Below are positions 22,147 to 34,482 of a stretch of 64,000 nt of DNA, piece after piece. The DNA comes from Iris pallida (lineage: Eukaryota; Streptophyta; Magnoliopsida; Asparagales; Iridaceae), in assembly GCA_029216955.1 (NCBI GenBank), contig JANAVB010015600.1, forward strand, positions 33,411,734 through 33,475,733. Reading direction: 5' to 3'. The translations under genes and the position numbers were made by a program. The notes beneath the pieces were generated by a model, which saw only the letters and a list, made by a program, of their open reading frames with translations, made no database searches and was not told the origin of the DNA. Numbering within the stretch: the first letter of the stretch is position 1; each line of letters begins with the position of its first letter.

Positions 22147-22186
<40 letters not shown>
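22147..22186. repeat. (TG)n(TA)n microsatellite
   Basis: A short TG run leads into about 17 TA units, just left of the LARD-2 target site. Confidence 0.95.
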
Positions 22187-22189
<3 letters not shown>

Positions 22190-22230
22190 TTGGGTGTCCG
22201 GTCATCCTCGCACAAGCCCGTGGCCACTGC

Positions 22231-24333
22231 TGTCACGCCTCGATCCGGAAAATCGCTCGTCCTCGCTAGATTTCACCCGAATCATCGTCCTTGCTGGGGT
22301 GTGATGTCGCACGAGCCTGGAGTTGCGCTCGTGCGAGGCAAGATAACGGTTCATATAGTGTTTATCTCAAATTGATAACATAAGCAGCAGAAAGGAAACA
22401 TAGTATAGCATAAGAATCTCTTTTATTGATAATGAACTGAATATTACAAAGGCTCTGAATAGCCCAACTTAACATGCCAATTGGCTACAACGCTCATGAT
22501 CTCTCTAGCTCACAAGGATTATATTGTTCCATACATTATGCCTCTTTATAGCCAACAAGTAGTCTTCGGCCGAACATCTCCATGTTGCAAGTCCGAACGC
22601 CTATGCGGTAGCTCCTCTTGAAACGCTAAGGACTCCATGCCTCGGCGCGTCCAAGCCAAGCCCCTCCCCGAGCCAATCATAAACTGAACCTGCACACAAA
22701 CTAGTGGGGGATTAGTACTTTTGTCCTCGTTTCGCACTGATCAAGACCCGCTCGCACCCAAACCAAACACTAAGTAATTTTAGTGGACATGCAATATTAT
22801 TGGTGATCTTTCTATTTAGCCTTATGATCAGTTTTATGGCAATATTCAACATAGCAACTTAATATAATTGTGTCCCATATCGTGTTTCTGCAGCAGATAC
22901 AGTTAGACATAATCTGAACATAAATATAGTGAACGTGCTCATCTCCTTTCCGTTTTGCTTAGCCTGCAATGGTTAGACTTTACATAAGAAAGCATACAAT
23001 TCACACAACCAACCATACTTAGCCATATACATAAGGGTAACAGGCCCTGCGCCTGAACCCAACTCTAATCTCAGCCCACCGGTCCTATCTATATGAGGGT
23101 CACGGTGTTTCGCACCGTAATAGACTTGGCATCCTTATGTGTAAGCCTATGATCGCTTCGATACGGGTTGCTAGCCCAATATCCGAAGGATCCCAAACTT
23201 ACTGATATCATAGCTTATCACAACACTGGCCGGTCGCAAACCGTCCGAATAATGTGCACCATAAATACCATACATAATTCCCTCCTAGGCCGAACGGTCC
23301 TGGTGCCCCGGTCGTAACCGTCCGAGGGAAGCTGCACCCATGCACGGGCCATCCGAGTCCATTGACCATGCAATACGCGACATAGCATACAAGTAATACA
23401 TTCCAACCCATCTCGTGTTCCATAAACGTAATCCATAATCTCTATCTCAAGTTCCGACGGCATTATTCCCCAACACATCCGTATTGATGCACGATGCCCA
23501 ACGGCGTAGACTTCTCATACTTATGTTCCACGAGTCCCATTCATAAGTTATTTCCATAGCCTAGTTCCATAGTTTCTTAGTCTTTTTATAGCTTAAGTGC
23601 ACGAGGGCACGCTTAACGCTGTAATCAATATTCTAGACCTAGTGTTCAATGTTCTTGGAGCCGTGTACATGGTGCACATCTCGATATTGCCTTTTAATGT
23701 TCTACCAGCACCCTACCGCGACCCGTACACTTGATGCACATCGCTTCAATTGTTCAATGTTCAATATTCTATCTTAATGTTCGACCCACACTAAGACCTT
23801 TACTCGTCGAGCCATGCTCGCTAACTCGATAACATCTTACGCATACAATGATATATTTTATTAGACGTGAAGGAATAGGGAGAGAGAGTCAAGAACCCGC
23901 CCACCTTAAGTCGATACGTCTTGTCGTTTCGTTGAGCTGAAGCGGCTCGATTCCATAACTTGGTTGCATAGCTAACTCTCGGACTTAGCCACCCCTTTGA
24001 ACTACTCAGTTGATTTGGCCTATCGTGCCCATGCCATACTCCGTTGTAAGGCGACGATTTGGTTTTGCGGACACTTTACTGAATAAAGCGAAATGCCGAC
24101 CTCTTATCGTCCAGCGTAGAAGCATAGCCTGCACACCAGATCGACTAAAATATTCACTTGCTCAAACGAGACTTATTCTTTCCATCAATTCGATTCATAG
24201 ATTCCAATCGACTCAAAGCTTATCTTTGGCCAACGTAACTCTTGCATCGATTCGCATCGATACTTCATCGGGTCAACGAAACTCTTTGAGTCAACGACTC
24301 ATCATAATGCATCGTGCGGAGCGGGGCATTACA
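22231..24333 (-). repeat. 3' LTR of LARD-2
   Basis: Ends in GGGGCATTACA. The adjoining interior begins TAATATACCACTCAAAAC. Open frames inside the LTR (for example at 23.2-23.5 and 24.0-24.3 kb) recur in the partner LTR and have no domain. Confidence 0.9.
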
Positions 24334-27329
24334 TAATATACCACTCAAAACAAAGTTCATCCTCGAACCGAAACCAACACTCAAACCAAGGGTTTCGCTA
24401 GATCGTTTCACGATCTCGTGCTACTATCGTTGGAATCATACAACTTAGTTTGGATCATACACATATTTTAGGCGTTTCACCAATATATACATTTCAGCCA
24501 AGCTCAGTTGTAAGATATCGGGACAAACTAACATACTCAACTTATATCCTCAAGCACCACTCATTCTGCACCCGACTTGATCAGATCTTAGCACCTATTC
24601 CCAAACTACTTCTCGTATGCACTATTCCATAACATTCAATCATCCTCCCAAACATTTCTGCATACAACTTAACTCAAAACCGTTACTTCGATCCCATAAG
24701 TCTCTCGTTGGCCACTTAACACTGACATTGCATCGAGTCATTGCGCATCCGATCGCAACAATTCTCCGCAACGCTATTCGCCCAACCGTTTTCTATCTCT
24801 TACATAACTCAAGTCTTTCATCTAGTCGATCTTAACACTTGGCCTTAACGACATGGACTAAGTCCAACATGTCTCGAATTTTTTTTGCCTACCATTTGCA
24901 CTAAGTCTCGTACACTACTATTCCCACATGATCCACGTTCACAAACTACCGACGCATTGCATCTGGGGCTACCCCTGCTAGGTAACTTATCCAGACATCA
25001 TGCTCGTACTCTTCCGACACAAGAGGTCAACTTGACTCTACGATGCTCAAAGGCAACAATCTTTCTGACCCAAGGTCTTTTACGATACGCTTATCCCCGA
25101 TTCTCGACCGAGTACGAATCCTTTACTCAATTTTGAATCAATCCCGACTAGTTCGTTCCATAACATAAATCGTGCGCTCAACACACATAGCCTAACCGTT
25201 ACTCAAATCGATCTACGATACAACTCTTAGGGTCATTCTATTATTCGTCGTTCTTGCGCATTGCAGAATCCTTACAATTGCCTTATCGCATCACTATACT
25301 AGGCACGTTTCTCAACATCTACTCGATCATCGACTAACCAATTCTATCTACATATCCATTCGATCAATCATAAACTTTCTAACCATATTGATCTAGTCGA
25401 AGGCTACTCGCTAACTTCCGAAACACGATACTCACTCGCTTAGACTTATCCTCAACATGCACTACATCATCTTTCATCCTCGACCTATGGGAGTTCAACA
25501 TTCACTTGATTTGGCAGTCAAGTCTTCTAGGGTCAGCTGCCCCGAAACTACGCTCGATAATTGAAGATCATCAACGAATGACAGTTACAATAAACCATGC
25601 TATATCCTATCACGGAGCCAAATCAATTTCCGACAATTCCTATGAGACTTCATCAAATCCGACATATTTTACCAATCCACAATTTATCTACCCCCGTGCA
25701 ACTGATGTGTCATTTACTACTCGAATCACTCATACACTACCGTCGACTATTTTTTCTAGTCGTATGACATCTACTCGCCTCAAGTCCGAGTTTACCTATC
25801 CGTGATCATAGTTCGACACATTCCACACTCATCAAAACCATCCTCGAACAACTTTCGCATCAAACCATAAGTCAAATCCAATTTGCCATGCCTTGTAAGT
25901 TTGGTCATCCCTGCTGTATGAATCACCATACCAGCGCTCACACGGAATGATCGCCCTAATTTGGCGTGACGCATGTGCGATGCTAGAGTTGTAATCGCAT
26001 AAGACAAGAATGTCAACCTTGTGGTTATCCTCGAAACAATCAAGATACTTTTATTTTCATCCAAGTAATACCATCCATTCTCAAATTCTCCGAAGCATTC
26101 CTATCATTGTCATCCAAATCGACATCAACTTAACTTACATCTTATTCTTCCAACAACAATGCTCAACATAATTTTTGTTCATTCGATCAGAGTATCCTCG
26201 AGTTATTGCATATCGTCTTTGATACGCCTCAATACCATCGTCGACATGCATAACTTGAACATCTTCCTCTCTTATAAGCTTAAACTCGTTGCAATTATTA
26301 CCATTATCCGAACTCGAATACGAATCAAGTCTTGCGCACATCAAGATTCATTCAGCTGTAACTAACTATCATCATTGTCATACAATTTCCAATTCTCATA
26401 TCCCTAACTCGCACTTCCAATCGTGCTACCGACTCATCACGCTAACCCAAATTCGTTCGCACGATTTCTCCATACCTACTCAACACATTCCGAACAAGCT
26501 TCCGTACTGACTTAACTCAACGCAAATTCGACCGATTCAATTATTTTTTCAACGCAATATTTCTTTGCTATACTCAGCTTATCGTTCGACTTATACTTAA
26601 CGAACTCTCGTCCGACGTATCCTCCGTGGATATGACTTTGCGCATAATCGTTCGACTCAATTCATCAAAGTATACTTGCATCGACTTCTACCGAGTCATT
26701 CCCATTCAAGTCTCGATACTACTCCGTCCGTTCAGGACAAACCTATCGTGATGACATAATCGTCTCGACATAATCTATTGTAAATCGCTGAAAGGCTTAA
26801 CATAGCTATCGCTAAGTGGTATTGCATATACCACTCAAAAATCGAGCCTATCATTATCGATACAATGCTTCACCATACTGTTTGCACAAGTGGTATCGCA
26901 TATACCACTCGAAATCGAGTCATTACTCGACTTTACACTCCACATAGGTCCGACATCTATTTTCATTTAACTATCCCGTGGCGATCTTTCCGATCCCAGC
27001 TCTAGCGTTCTCCTTACTCGAGTTGGCACAACAACTGAACCAACATGATAGTCATTCACTCAAGTTTGACATTCATTCAAATCTAACCGTACCTTTAGCG
27101 ATCATATCGATCACATACGTAACGTTCGCTTATTCAAAGCTCAACGTCACATACGGCCAACATAAATGTTCCCCTGCTCAACTCAACTTAGCGACCAATT
27201 CGACTTGTTCGAATCGCATCCACGATCTTCCAATCTCACTCGTTGCAACTCGTGCAACGATTTACCCTCAATACTTAAGGTCATTACTCAATCTCATTTA
27301 ACATATCATATCCATCCATATAGCCATAT

Positions 27330-27690
27330 AACACATACCATGTCGACTCGTTGCACCGATGCAATGAACGATCCACAACTTGCTGCACTCCGTGCAACCA
27401 ACAACACATAATCATTCACATAGTCACATAACACGTATCGCCTCATATATCGACTCGTTGCACTTCGTGCAACCAACAACACATATCTCCTCGCACCTCG
27501 TACGACCGATAACACATAACTCCTCGTACTTCGTGCGATCAACCATACGTATATTATTGCACTTCATGCAACCAATATCACCATATTCGTTGCACTTCGT
27601 GTGACCAACGACTCGTAACTTTGTTACACTTCGGGAAACCAATATCTCATAACTCGTTGTACTTCGTGCAACCAACATTCTCCGATGGCA
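27330..27690 (-). repeat. Tandem hairpin array in the LARD-2 leader
   Basis: About nine to ten diverged units of roughly 35 bp. The core is GTTGCACTTCGTGCAAC, a perfect 7-bp stem with a TTC loop, followed by CAACAACACATA-like spacers. It lies roughly 215-575 nt downstream of the primer-binding site in the element's own orientation. Confidence 0.75.
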
Positions 27691-27888
27691 CCCAAAGATA
27701 GCGTGATAGTCACGACATACTTGTGGCGGACATACTCACTTAATATAGACTTATTGTATGGAACATCCAATGTAGCATCGAGCAGATCCATGAGCCATGC
27801 GGTTGCGGAAACAACATAGAGTCAACTGAATTCGATAGCGAAGCAACTGAGGGTCAAAGAGATTCGTGCACGGTCCAGAGGATGGAAT

Positions 27889-27901
27889 CGCTCTGATACC
27901 A
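27889..27901 (-). promoter_or_regulatory. LARD-2 primer-binding site
   Basis: Reverse complement reads TGGTATCAGAGCG, matching the 3' end complement of initiator methionine tRNA used by many plant LTR elements. Confidence 0.85.
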
Positions 27902-27904
27902 ACT

Positions 27905-30010
27905 TGTCACGCCCCGATCCGAAAAATCGCTCGTCCTCGCTAGATTTTACCCGAATCATCGTCCTCGCTGGGACGTGATGCCGTACGAGCCTGGAGTTGC
28001 GCTCGTGCAAGGCAAGATAACGGTTCACATAGTGTTTATCTCAAATTGATAACATAAGCAGCGAAAATAAAATAGAGTATAACATAAGAATCTCTTTTAT
28101 TGATAATGAACTGAAGATTACAAAGGCTCTTAATAGCCCAACTTAACATTACAATTGGCTACAACGCTGATGATCTCTCTATTTCACAAGGATTACATTG
28201 TTCCATACATTATGCCTCTTTATAGCCAACAAGTAGTCTTCGGCCGAACATCTCCATGTTGTAAGTCCGAACGCCTATGCGGTAGCTCCCCTTAAAACGC
28301 TAAGGACTCCATGGCTCGACGCGTCCAAGCCAATCTCCGCCCCAAGCCAATCATAAACTGAACCTGTACACAAACTAGTAGGAGATTAGTGCTTTCGTCC
28401 TCGCTACGCACTGATCAAGATCCGCTCGCACCCAAACCAAACACTAAGTAATTTTAGTGGATATACAACATTATTGGTGATCTTTCTATTTAGCCTTAAG
28501 ATCAATTTCATGGCAATATTTGACATAGCAACTTAATATAATTGTGTCCCATATCGTGTTCCTACAGCAGATACAGTTAGACATAATCTGAACATAAATA
28601 TAGTGAACGTGCTCATCTCCGTCCCATTTTGCTTAGCCTGCAATGGTTAGACTTTACATAAGAAAGCATACAATTCACACAACCAACCATACTTAGCCAT
28701 ATACATAAGGGTAGCAGGCCCTGCGCCTGAACCCAACTCTAATCTCAGCCCACCGGCCCTATCTATATGAAGGTCACGGTGTTTCGTACCGTAATGGACT
28801 TGGCATCCTTATGTGTAAGCCTATGATCGCTTCGATACGGGTTGCTAGCCCAATATTCGAAGGATCCCAAACTTACTGATATCATAGCTTATCACAACAC
28901 TGGCCGGTCGCAAACCGTCCGAATAATGTGCACCATAAATACCATACATAATTTCCTCCTAGGCCGAACGGTCCCGGTGCCCCGGTCGTAACCGTCCGAG
29001 GGAAGTCGTACCCATGCACGGGCCATCCGAGTCCATTGACCATGCAATACGCACCATAGCATACAAGTCATACATTCCAATCCATCTCGTGTTCCATAAA
29101 TGTAATCCTTAATCTCTATCTCAAGTTTCGACGGCATTATTCTCCAACACATCCGTATTGATGCACGATGCCTAACGGTTTAGACTTCTCATACTTATGT
29201 TCCACGAGTTCCATTCATAAGTTATTTCCATAGCCTAGTTCCGTAGTTACTTAGTCTTTTTATAGTTTAAGTGCACGAGGGCACGCTTAACGCTGTAATC
29301 AATGTTCTAGACCTAGTGTTCAATGTTCTTGGAGCCGTGCACATGGTGCACATCTCGATATTGCCTTTCAATGTTCTACCATCAGCACCCTACCGGGACC
29401 CGTACACTTGATGTACGTCGCTTCAATTGTTCAATGTTCAATATTCTATCTTAATGTTCGACCCACACTAAGACCTTTACTCGTCGAGGCACGCTCGCTA
29501 ACTCGATAACATCTTACTCATACAATGATATATTTTATTAGACGTGAAGGAATAGGGAGAGAGAGTCAAAAACCCGCCCACCTTAAGTCGATACGCCTTA
29601 TCATTTTGTCGAGCTGAAGCAGCTCGATTCTATAACTTGGTTGTATAGCTAACTCTCGGACTTAACCACCCCTTTGAACTACTCGGTTGATTTGGCCTAT
29701 CGTGCCCATGCCACACTCCGTTGTAAGGCGACGATTTGGTTTCGCAGACACTTTACTGAATAAGGCGAAATGCCGACCTCTTATCGTCCAGCGTAGAAGC
29801 ATAGCCTGCACACCAGATCGACTAAAATCAGCACTTGCTCAAACGAGACTTATCATTTCCATCAATTCGATTCATAGATTCCAATCGACTCAAAGCTTAC
29901 CTTTGGCCAACGTAACTCTTGCATCGATTCGCATCGATACCTCATCGGGTCAACGCAACTCTTCGAGTCAACGACTCATCATAATGCATCATGCGGAGCG
30001 GGGTATTACA
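27905..30010 (-). repeat. 5' LTR of LARD-2
   Basis: Partner of 22231-24333, with a primer-binding site two bases from its inner end. It should contain the promoter for the leftward transcript. Confidence 0.9.
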
Positions 30011-30115
30011 ACTGCCACCCTACCGGCTTGTGCGGGAGGGGGGGCTCGATCCCGGGTCTCCCCGCCGAGAGCTCCCCCTCCCCTCCTGCCACTTATGCTA
30101 GGAGCGCCGAACTCA

Positions 30116-30116
<1 letters not shown>

Positions 30117-30185
<69 letters not shown>

Positions 30186-30231
30186 CATAAAACTAGTAAA
30201 GGCCCAATACGATACACTAGTAGAGTTTATG

Positions 30232-30324
<93 letters not shown>

Positions 30325-30325
30325 C
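30117..30325. repeat. (TG)n/(TA)n microsatellites around a palindrome
   Basis: A TG run, then about 26 AT units (30130-30181), a 50-bp imperfect palindrome beginning ATATGATCATAAA and ending TTTATGATCATATAT, and then about 44 AT units (30235-30322). Frames encoding IYIY runs are artefacts. A TGACAAACATTTGG duplication follows at 30322 and 30347. Confidence 0.9.
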
Positions 30326-30369
30326 AAACATTTGGACACCTATATATATGACAAACATTTGGGACACCT

Positions 30370-32931
30370 AATTTCTTTTATGTATGATATACTATTGGTA
30401 TTCTTGTTGATGAAATGATAGTTAAGATTTGTCGACCTTAGTTCTGACGCATCTTTTGCATGCTAGAGTCCTTACACTTGTCTTCTACACTTGATCGTCG
30501 AATGACATTCTGTTGTACCATGTACAACATAGTTGGCCTCGTCCGTCTTTGTCTCTCCATATTTTAGGACTAGGATGTGACAATATTGCTATCAGTAAGT
30601 TAGCATAAACATATTTATCGATGTTGGCTCGTCTAAATGCATGTGGATGATAGGACGACATTGAAGCAAGCGAAACGAGGGATAACCAAGGCCGTCAAAA
30701 TGAATATCATTATATATGTTCAAATCCATAAGTGCTCTCGAGTCCACGAGATGTGTCCAAATCCATGATGATATGGAATCAACCATAAAAGAATAAAAGA
30801 ACAAATTTTAGCATATAAGTTTATTTTTTATTTGGAGATGATTAAATAACAAAGTGTGTTATTATTACCAATTGCGCTCATGCATGACATGCAAACAAAG
30901 TTGTTCAGTATTTATCAAGCATGATTGTTATTGTTTAGCAGTGCCCAAATTAAGATTTAGAGACCTAAGACAAACTCTAAAAGTTGTACTTCAAAAGCTT
31001 AACTTTTGTATTATTTTTTTTCATCGACGACAGTACAATCGTATTATCAACACAAATTCAAGAAATAAAACAAAAAACTAAATATAATATCCAAAATAAT
31101 ATATGTCATAAGAAAATAATTTTTTTTCCGAATAAATAAAATATATTTCCTTTTTCAGCTTTAGACAATTGTTTTTTTTTATATGAGTCATTGTGCTTCT
31201 CTAGTGAGTAACGCCCTGCAAAGAAAAATAAAAATTATACGCCTATACATAGTAAACAAAGTTTTTCTCATAATTATTTTAGAATTTAGATATTGTTTTT
31301 AATGTTTTGCTTGTAACCTCACAATTCCGGTCCGCAATATATATATGAGGTGTCCTTACTACGATGTGCTCAGTCCCCTAAGGTATTGTTAGAGCTACGA
31401 AAGGGATGAGGACTTTGACAACGTCTGCGCAATTTTTTTTCTTTAGTCTGACTAACTGACTTCTCTTTTGGTTTCTAGTATGACATTTAGATATCATATG
31501 TAAAAAAAGAAGAAGCTTTTTTCGTAGACTAAAAGTATTAGAATGAGTGTTAGGCTTTTGTTCATAATTGACCTTACATACATTAAACAATATAAAAAAT
31601 ATGTTGTCTTCTAAAATTTTGGGCCGAGGCTGCCTCATGGGTCTCATTGATTGGTTGGGTTGTTAATATTTTGTCACAACGTCAGGTGGTATCAATTCAC
31701 AAATATATGACCCCAATTTGAATTCTCTTCTCTACATTACATGAAAATCATTCCCTAACCATCAATAAGAATTTTGGACTCCATTCCAATAGGTAGTAAA
31801 CATTAACCTTAACTTGTCTAATCTACAAGAGTAGAGATGTGGCTACTTGGCACATAGTTACAATTTTTTTAGAATCTTAAATGGCTTAGAATTTATATTT
31901 ATACACCAAGAGTCTAAAAATTTCTACAACAAATCTGGATGGTTGCCATGTGTCCCGCTAATCATCAATTTTACGTGCATCGTATCAAATCATGGACCTG
32001 TAACAATCATCTGAACCTGTTGTTAAAAAATTTGGACTCCACCTATCATGTATGAAACAAAAATACAAATTAATTGAAATATAAGTTACTTGCCAGGAAG
32101 AGAATGTGTGGTGGAGATGACCCCATGGCAAAGTAGAGGCAATTAGCTCCACTCATTTATTTTTTTTTTGAAAAAATAATTTACTTGTAAATATTTTTCC
32201 ATATCGCCCAAACTAAAATTCTCTTTTGAACTCACTACCCCAATTTTGTCTATAGGCTATAGACTAAAAAAACTACATCGTTTATTCAAGAATGTTAAAA
32301 ATTATATCTTTTTTTTACAAAACTTCCACTATTTTTCTATATTTTATTCTAGATCTTGCTATGTATATATTTAAAAAAAAAATTAATGGGTTAGTTACTA
32401 CAAAGGATTCTATTAAGATTATTATCTGTCTAATTTTTTATTTTTAAAATATAATTTTTTATTTTTATTACAATTTTTTACATAATCTATAAGAAATGAA
32501 TTTTAATTCGAGTAGTATTTTATTTTAAGTTTGTTTCCCTGCTTTTTATTTTGTACCTCGGCCACCGATTCTTATACATTAAATATTTCAATACAAAACT
32601 AATGAACAGTGATGTGAGGATGGTGAGTTTCTTAATTTTATAGGTGGCTTCTTTTGTGCGGATCTGTCATCATTATTCTCTACCAATTCTATCTTATGTT
32701 CTCAGTGCATATGACATGACTCTTATAATTATGAATACAAAAAGTAAAAATTATCTCATACTAAAAATTGATAATATAATTGATATAGAATAATGGAGAC
32801 AATAAATTGAACTTCTGACTGATATTTTAATAGAAAATGTGTGACCAAATGTAAACCATTTTAATAGAAATTACTGTTAGAAGTGTATGTAGGGGTGTTC
32901 CTACAGGGTCAAAATATAAATCAATTCGAGA

Positions 32932-32965
<34 letters not shown>

Positions 32966-33432
32966 TGCTGACTTTTGTAGAGAAAATCCAAATGGCACGT
33001 GGCTGGACATGGCCAACAACCGCACGCATTTAATGCTGCAGTTCCTTCCTCTGGTTCGCCTCTCTCTCTCTCTCTCTCTCTCTCCGTCGCTTGCACGCAC
33101 GCACGCGTGATGGCGAATAAAAACACTGTTGCTGCATAAACGACCATGAAATTTAATAGCGGAGGGTCCACCGAAGAGCTAATGCTCAGTTTCTTCGTTC
33201 TCTCCACTCACTCAGGGTCAGGTCAGGCCGGGGGGGATGAATGTATCTATCGTGTGTGTAGTCATCGATCAGCTTACTTTGGAAATTGATTCAACGGATT
33301 TGTTGCACCTTTTCATGAGTTTGAATATGTGATGTGTCTGACAAGTATTAATATGAGACATGACTCTCAAATTTGTGTGTTTTCACATAAAGATGTAGGT
33401 CCTATCAATTGTATAAAAGAAAAAAATTACAA
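30370..33432. other. AT-rich spacer, no gene recognised
   Basis: Homopolymer T runs (for example about 32934-32964) and a CT microsatellite at about 33060-33083 are the only clear features. Short frames have no domain. Confidence 0.55.
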
Positions 33433-33440
33433 CCAATGGA

Positions 33441-33639
33441 CAGGGCCGGTTCGAAGGATTGGATTGTCCTATCCTGGAGCTAATTTTGGTTGTCCCTTAA
33501 CTTTTATTGTTAGTTGGTCCTGGTGGTCATCTGTGACCCTGACCTTGGGTATGATCATGTTGATCCTGGGGGGTTGTCCTAGCAGAGGAGGGTTGTCCAA
33601 GTTCCAAGTCTTGTCCGACTTATCCCAGGACCGACCCTG
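33441..33639. mobile_element. hAT-like MITE (199 bp)
   Basis: The ends CAGGGCCGGTTC and the inverted CAGGGTCGGTCC are flanked by an 8-bp target-site duplication, CCAATGGA (33433-33440) and CCGATGGA (33640-33647), one mismatch. An 8-bp TSD and CAGGG ends are typical of hAT-derived MITEs. Confidence 0.75.
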
Positions 33640-33703
33640 CCGATGGAACCCACATAAAAAAATTTATGTTAGAGAAAGATTTTGGACATCATAGATTACA
33701 ACG

Positions 33704-33811
33704 CATTTACAATCGCCTACGTAACAGTTGACAATTAACTTTCCTCTCCCTCCTACCAAATATGGGTAGAGGAGACCTAATTGACAACCGCCATGTAGGC
33801 AGTTGTAAATG
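33704..33811. mobile_element. MITE-A copy 2 (108-bp foldback)
   Basis: Same length and termini as 9241-9348, with substitutions. It is followed by the same AATTCAGA...GTAGAGGGGACCCA stretch and then the LINE fragment, so a larger unit was duplicated, not just the MITE. Confidence 0.8.
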
Positions 33812-33835
33812 AATTCAGATCACTCCGTAGAGGGG

Positions 33836-34137
33836 ACCCAACTTAATCCTGGTATTATCTGACTCTGGTTCACCAAAAGGAGAGTTCTCCTTCAAAGTTG
33901 CCTATGAAGAGTTTCGACCGCGACATCCTCTTTCGGAGTGGTTTGAATTCATATGGATTAAGGGTGTAGCAGTAAAAATAAGACTATGCTTATACAAAGT
34001 TCTTCGCAATAAATTGCTTACATTGGATAAACTCACTCGATTTGGCATCCAAATAGCTAGCCTTATGTCAAGAAGGTAATGAATCACATGAGCATTTGTT
34101 CTTCTTATGTCGTTTCACTTGGAGCATATGGAGAAAT
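33836..34137 (+). pseudogene. LINE 3' fragment, copy B (zf-RVT)
   Basis: Better preserved than copy A: SPKGEFSFKVAYEEF, SEWFEFIWIKGVAVKIRLCL and KLLTLDKLTRFGIQIASL are readable, then HLFFLCRFTWSIW after a frameshift. It represents the zinc-binding tail of an L1-type reverse transcriptase. The fragment stops at about 34137. It retains the uninterrupted ACCCA site that Gypsy-1 occupies in copy A. Confidence 0.7.
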
Positions 34138-34146
34138 TATTAGGGG

Positions 34147-34329
34147 TTACGGAATCACCACTGGATGTGCTGAATGGTGAGCCCGATTCAATGAAGAATT
34201 GACCTTGGTGGGGCGCATCAGCGACTGCGGAGGCGCCGCACGTAGTCCGAGGAGGTCGCGTGTGGCGACGTCCCGGCGCTTGGCTTCGGCCTCGTTGCAG
34301 TATAATTGAGTGGCGATGTCGGCCGTCAT
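34147..34329 (-). CDS. Short unknown reading frame with upstream TATA box
   Basis: Sixty codons beginning MTADIATQLYCNEAEAKRRD with an alanine/arginine-rich stretch. About 155 bp upstream on the minus strand lies TATATAAG (34490-34483), followed by a purine-poor leader, so this looks like the first exon of a gene or of a transposon gene. No domain is recognised and no downstream exon could be traced. It may be a truncated remnant cut at about 34140. Confidence 0.3.
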   Translation of the reverse strand: MTADIATQLYCNEAEAKRRDVATRDLLGLRAAPPQSLMRPTKVNSSLNRAHHSAHPVVIP

Positions 34330-34482
34330 TGTAGAATTTTTAGGATTTGAATTTTGATGAGAGAAGAGAGCGTGGAGGGGTGGGGAATAAGTAGGAGCGG
34401 GAGATTAATGCAGCGGTGTACGTGTGTGAGGAATAAGCAGCGGGAAGAGAGAGAGATTATGGCACGTGGAGAGGATTAGCCA

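Larger units (their letters stand above)
24334..27904 (-). other. LARD-2 internal non-coding region
   Basis: No gag, protease, RT or integrase motif on either strand. It shares blocks with the LARD-1 interior (about 25895-26030 and 27742-27768). Two hairpin motifs of the type AGTGGTAT..ATACCACT lie at about 26814-26835 and 26889-26912, and a hairpin-unit array lies at 27330-27690. The open frames of 60-107 codons are not conserved as proteins. Confidence 0.75.
22231..30010 (-). mobile_element. LARD-2: complete non-autonomous LTR element, reverse orientation
   Basis: The LTRs at 22231-24333 (2,103 bp) and 27905-30010 (2,106 bp) both run TGTCACGCC to ATTACA on the plus strand. A 5-bp target-site duplication, ACTGC, flanks it (22226-22230 and 30011-30015). 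CGCTCTGATACCA at 27889-27901 is the reverse complement of TGGTATCAGAGCG, the canonical initiator-Met primer site, placed two bases from the LTR. This fixes transcription as leftward. The 3.6-kb interior lacks gag and pol, so it must rely on proteins of another element. LTR similarity is high by eye, indicating a fairly young insertion. Confidence 0.9.

Noticed and set aside
27330..27690. CRISPR-like array
   Set aside because: The repeat units are diverged, self-complementary and contiguous without unique spacers of fixed length, and lie inside a plant LTR element.
29687..30324. 165- and 98-codon frames ending in IYIYIY
   Set aside because: Microsatellite translation attached to LTR sequence.
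33000..33240. Possible promoter with CT microsatellite and downstream gene
   Set aside because: No reading frame or splice pattern follows on either strand that I can support.
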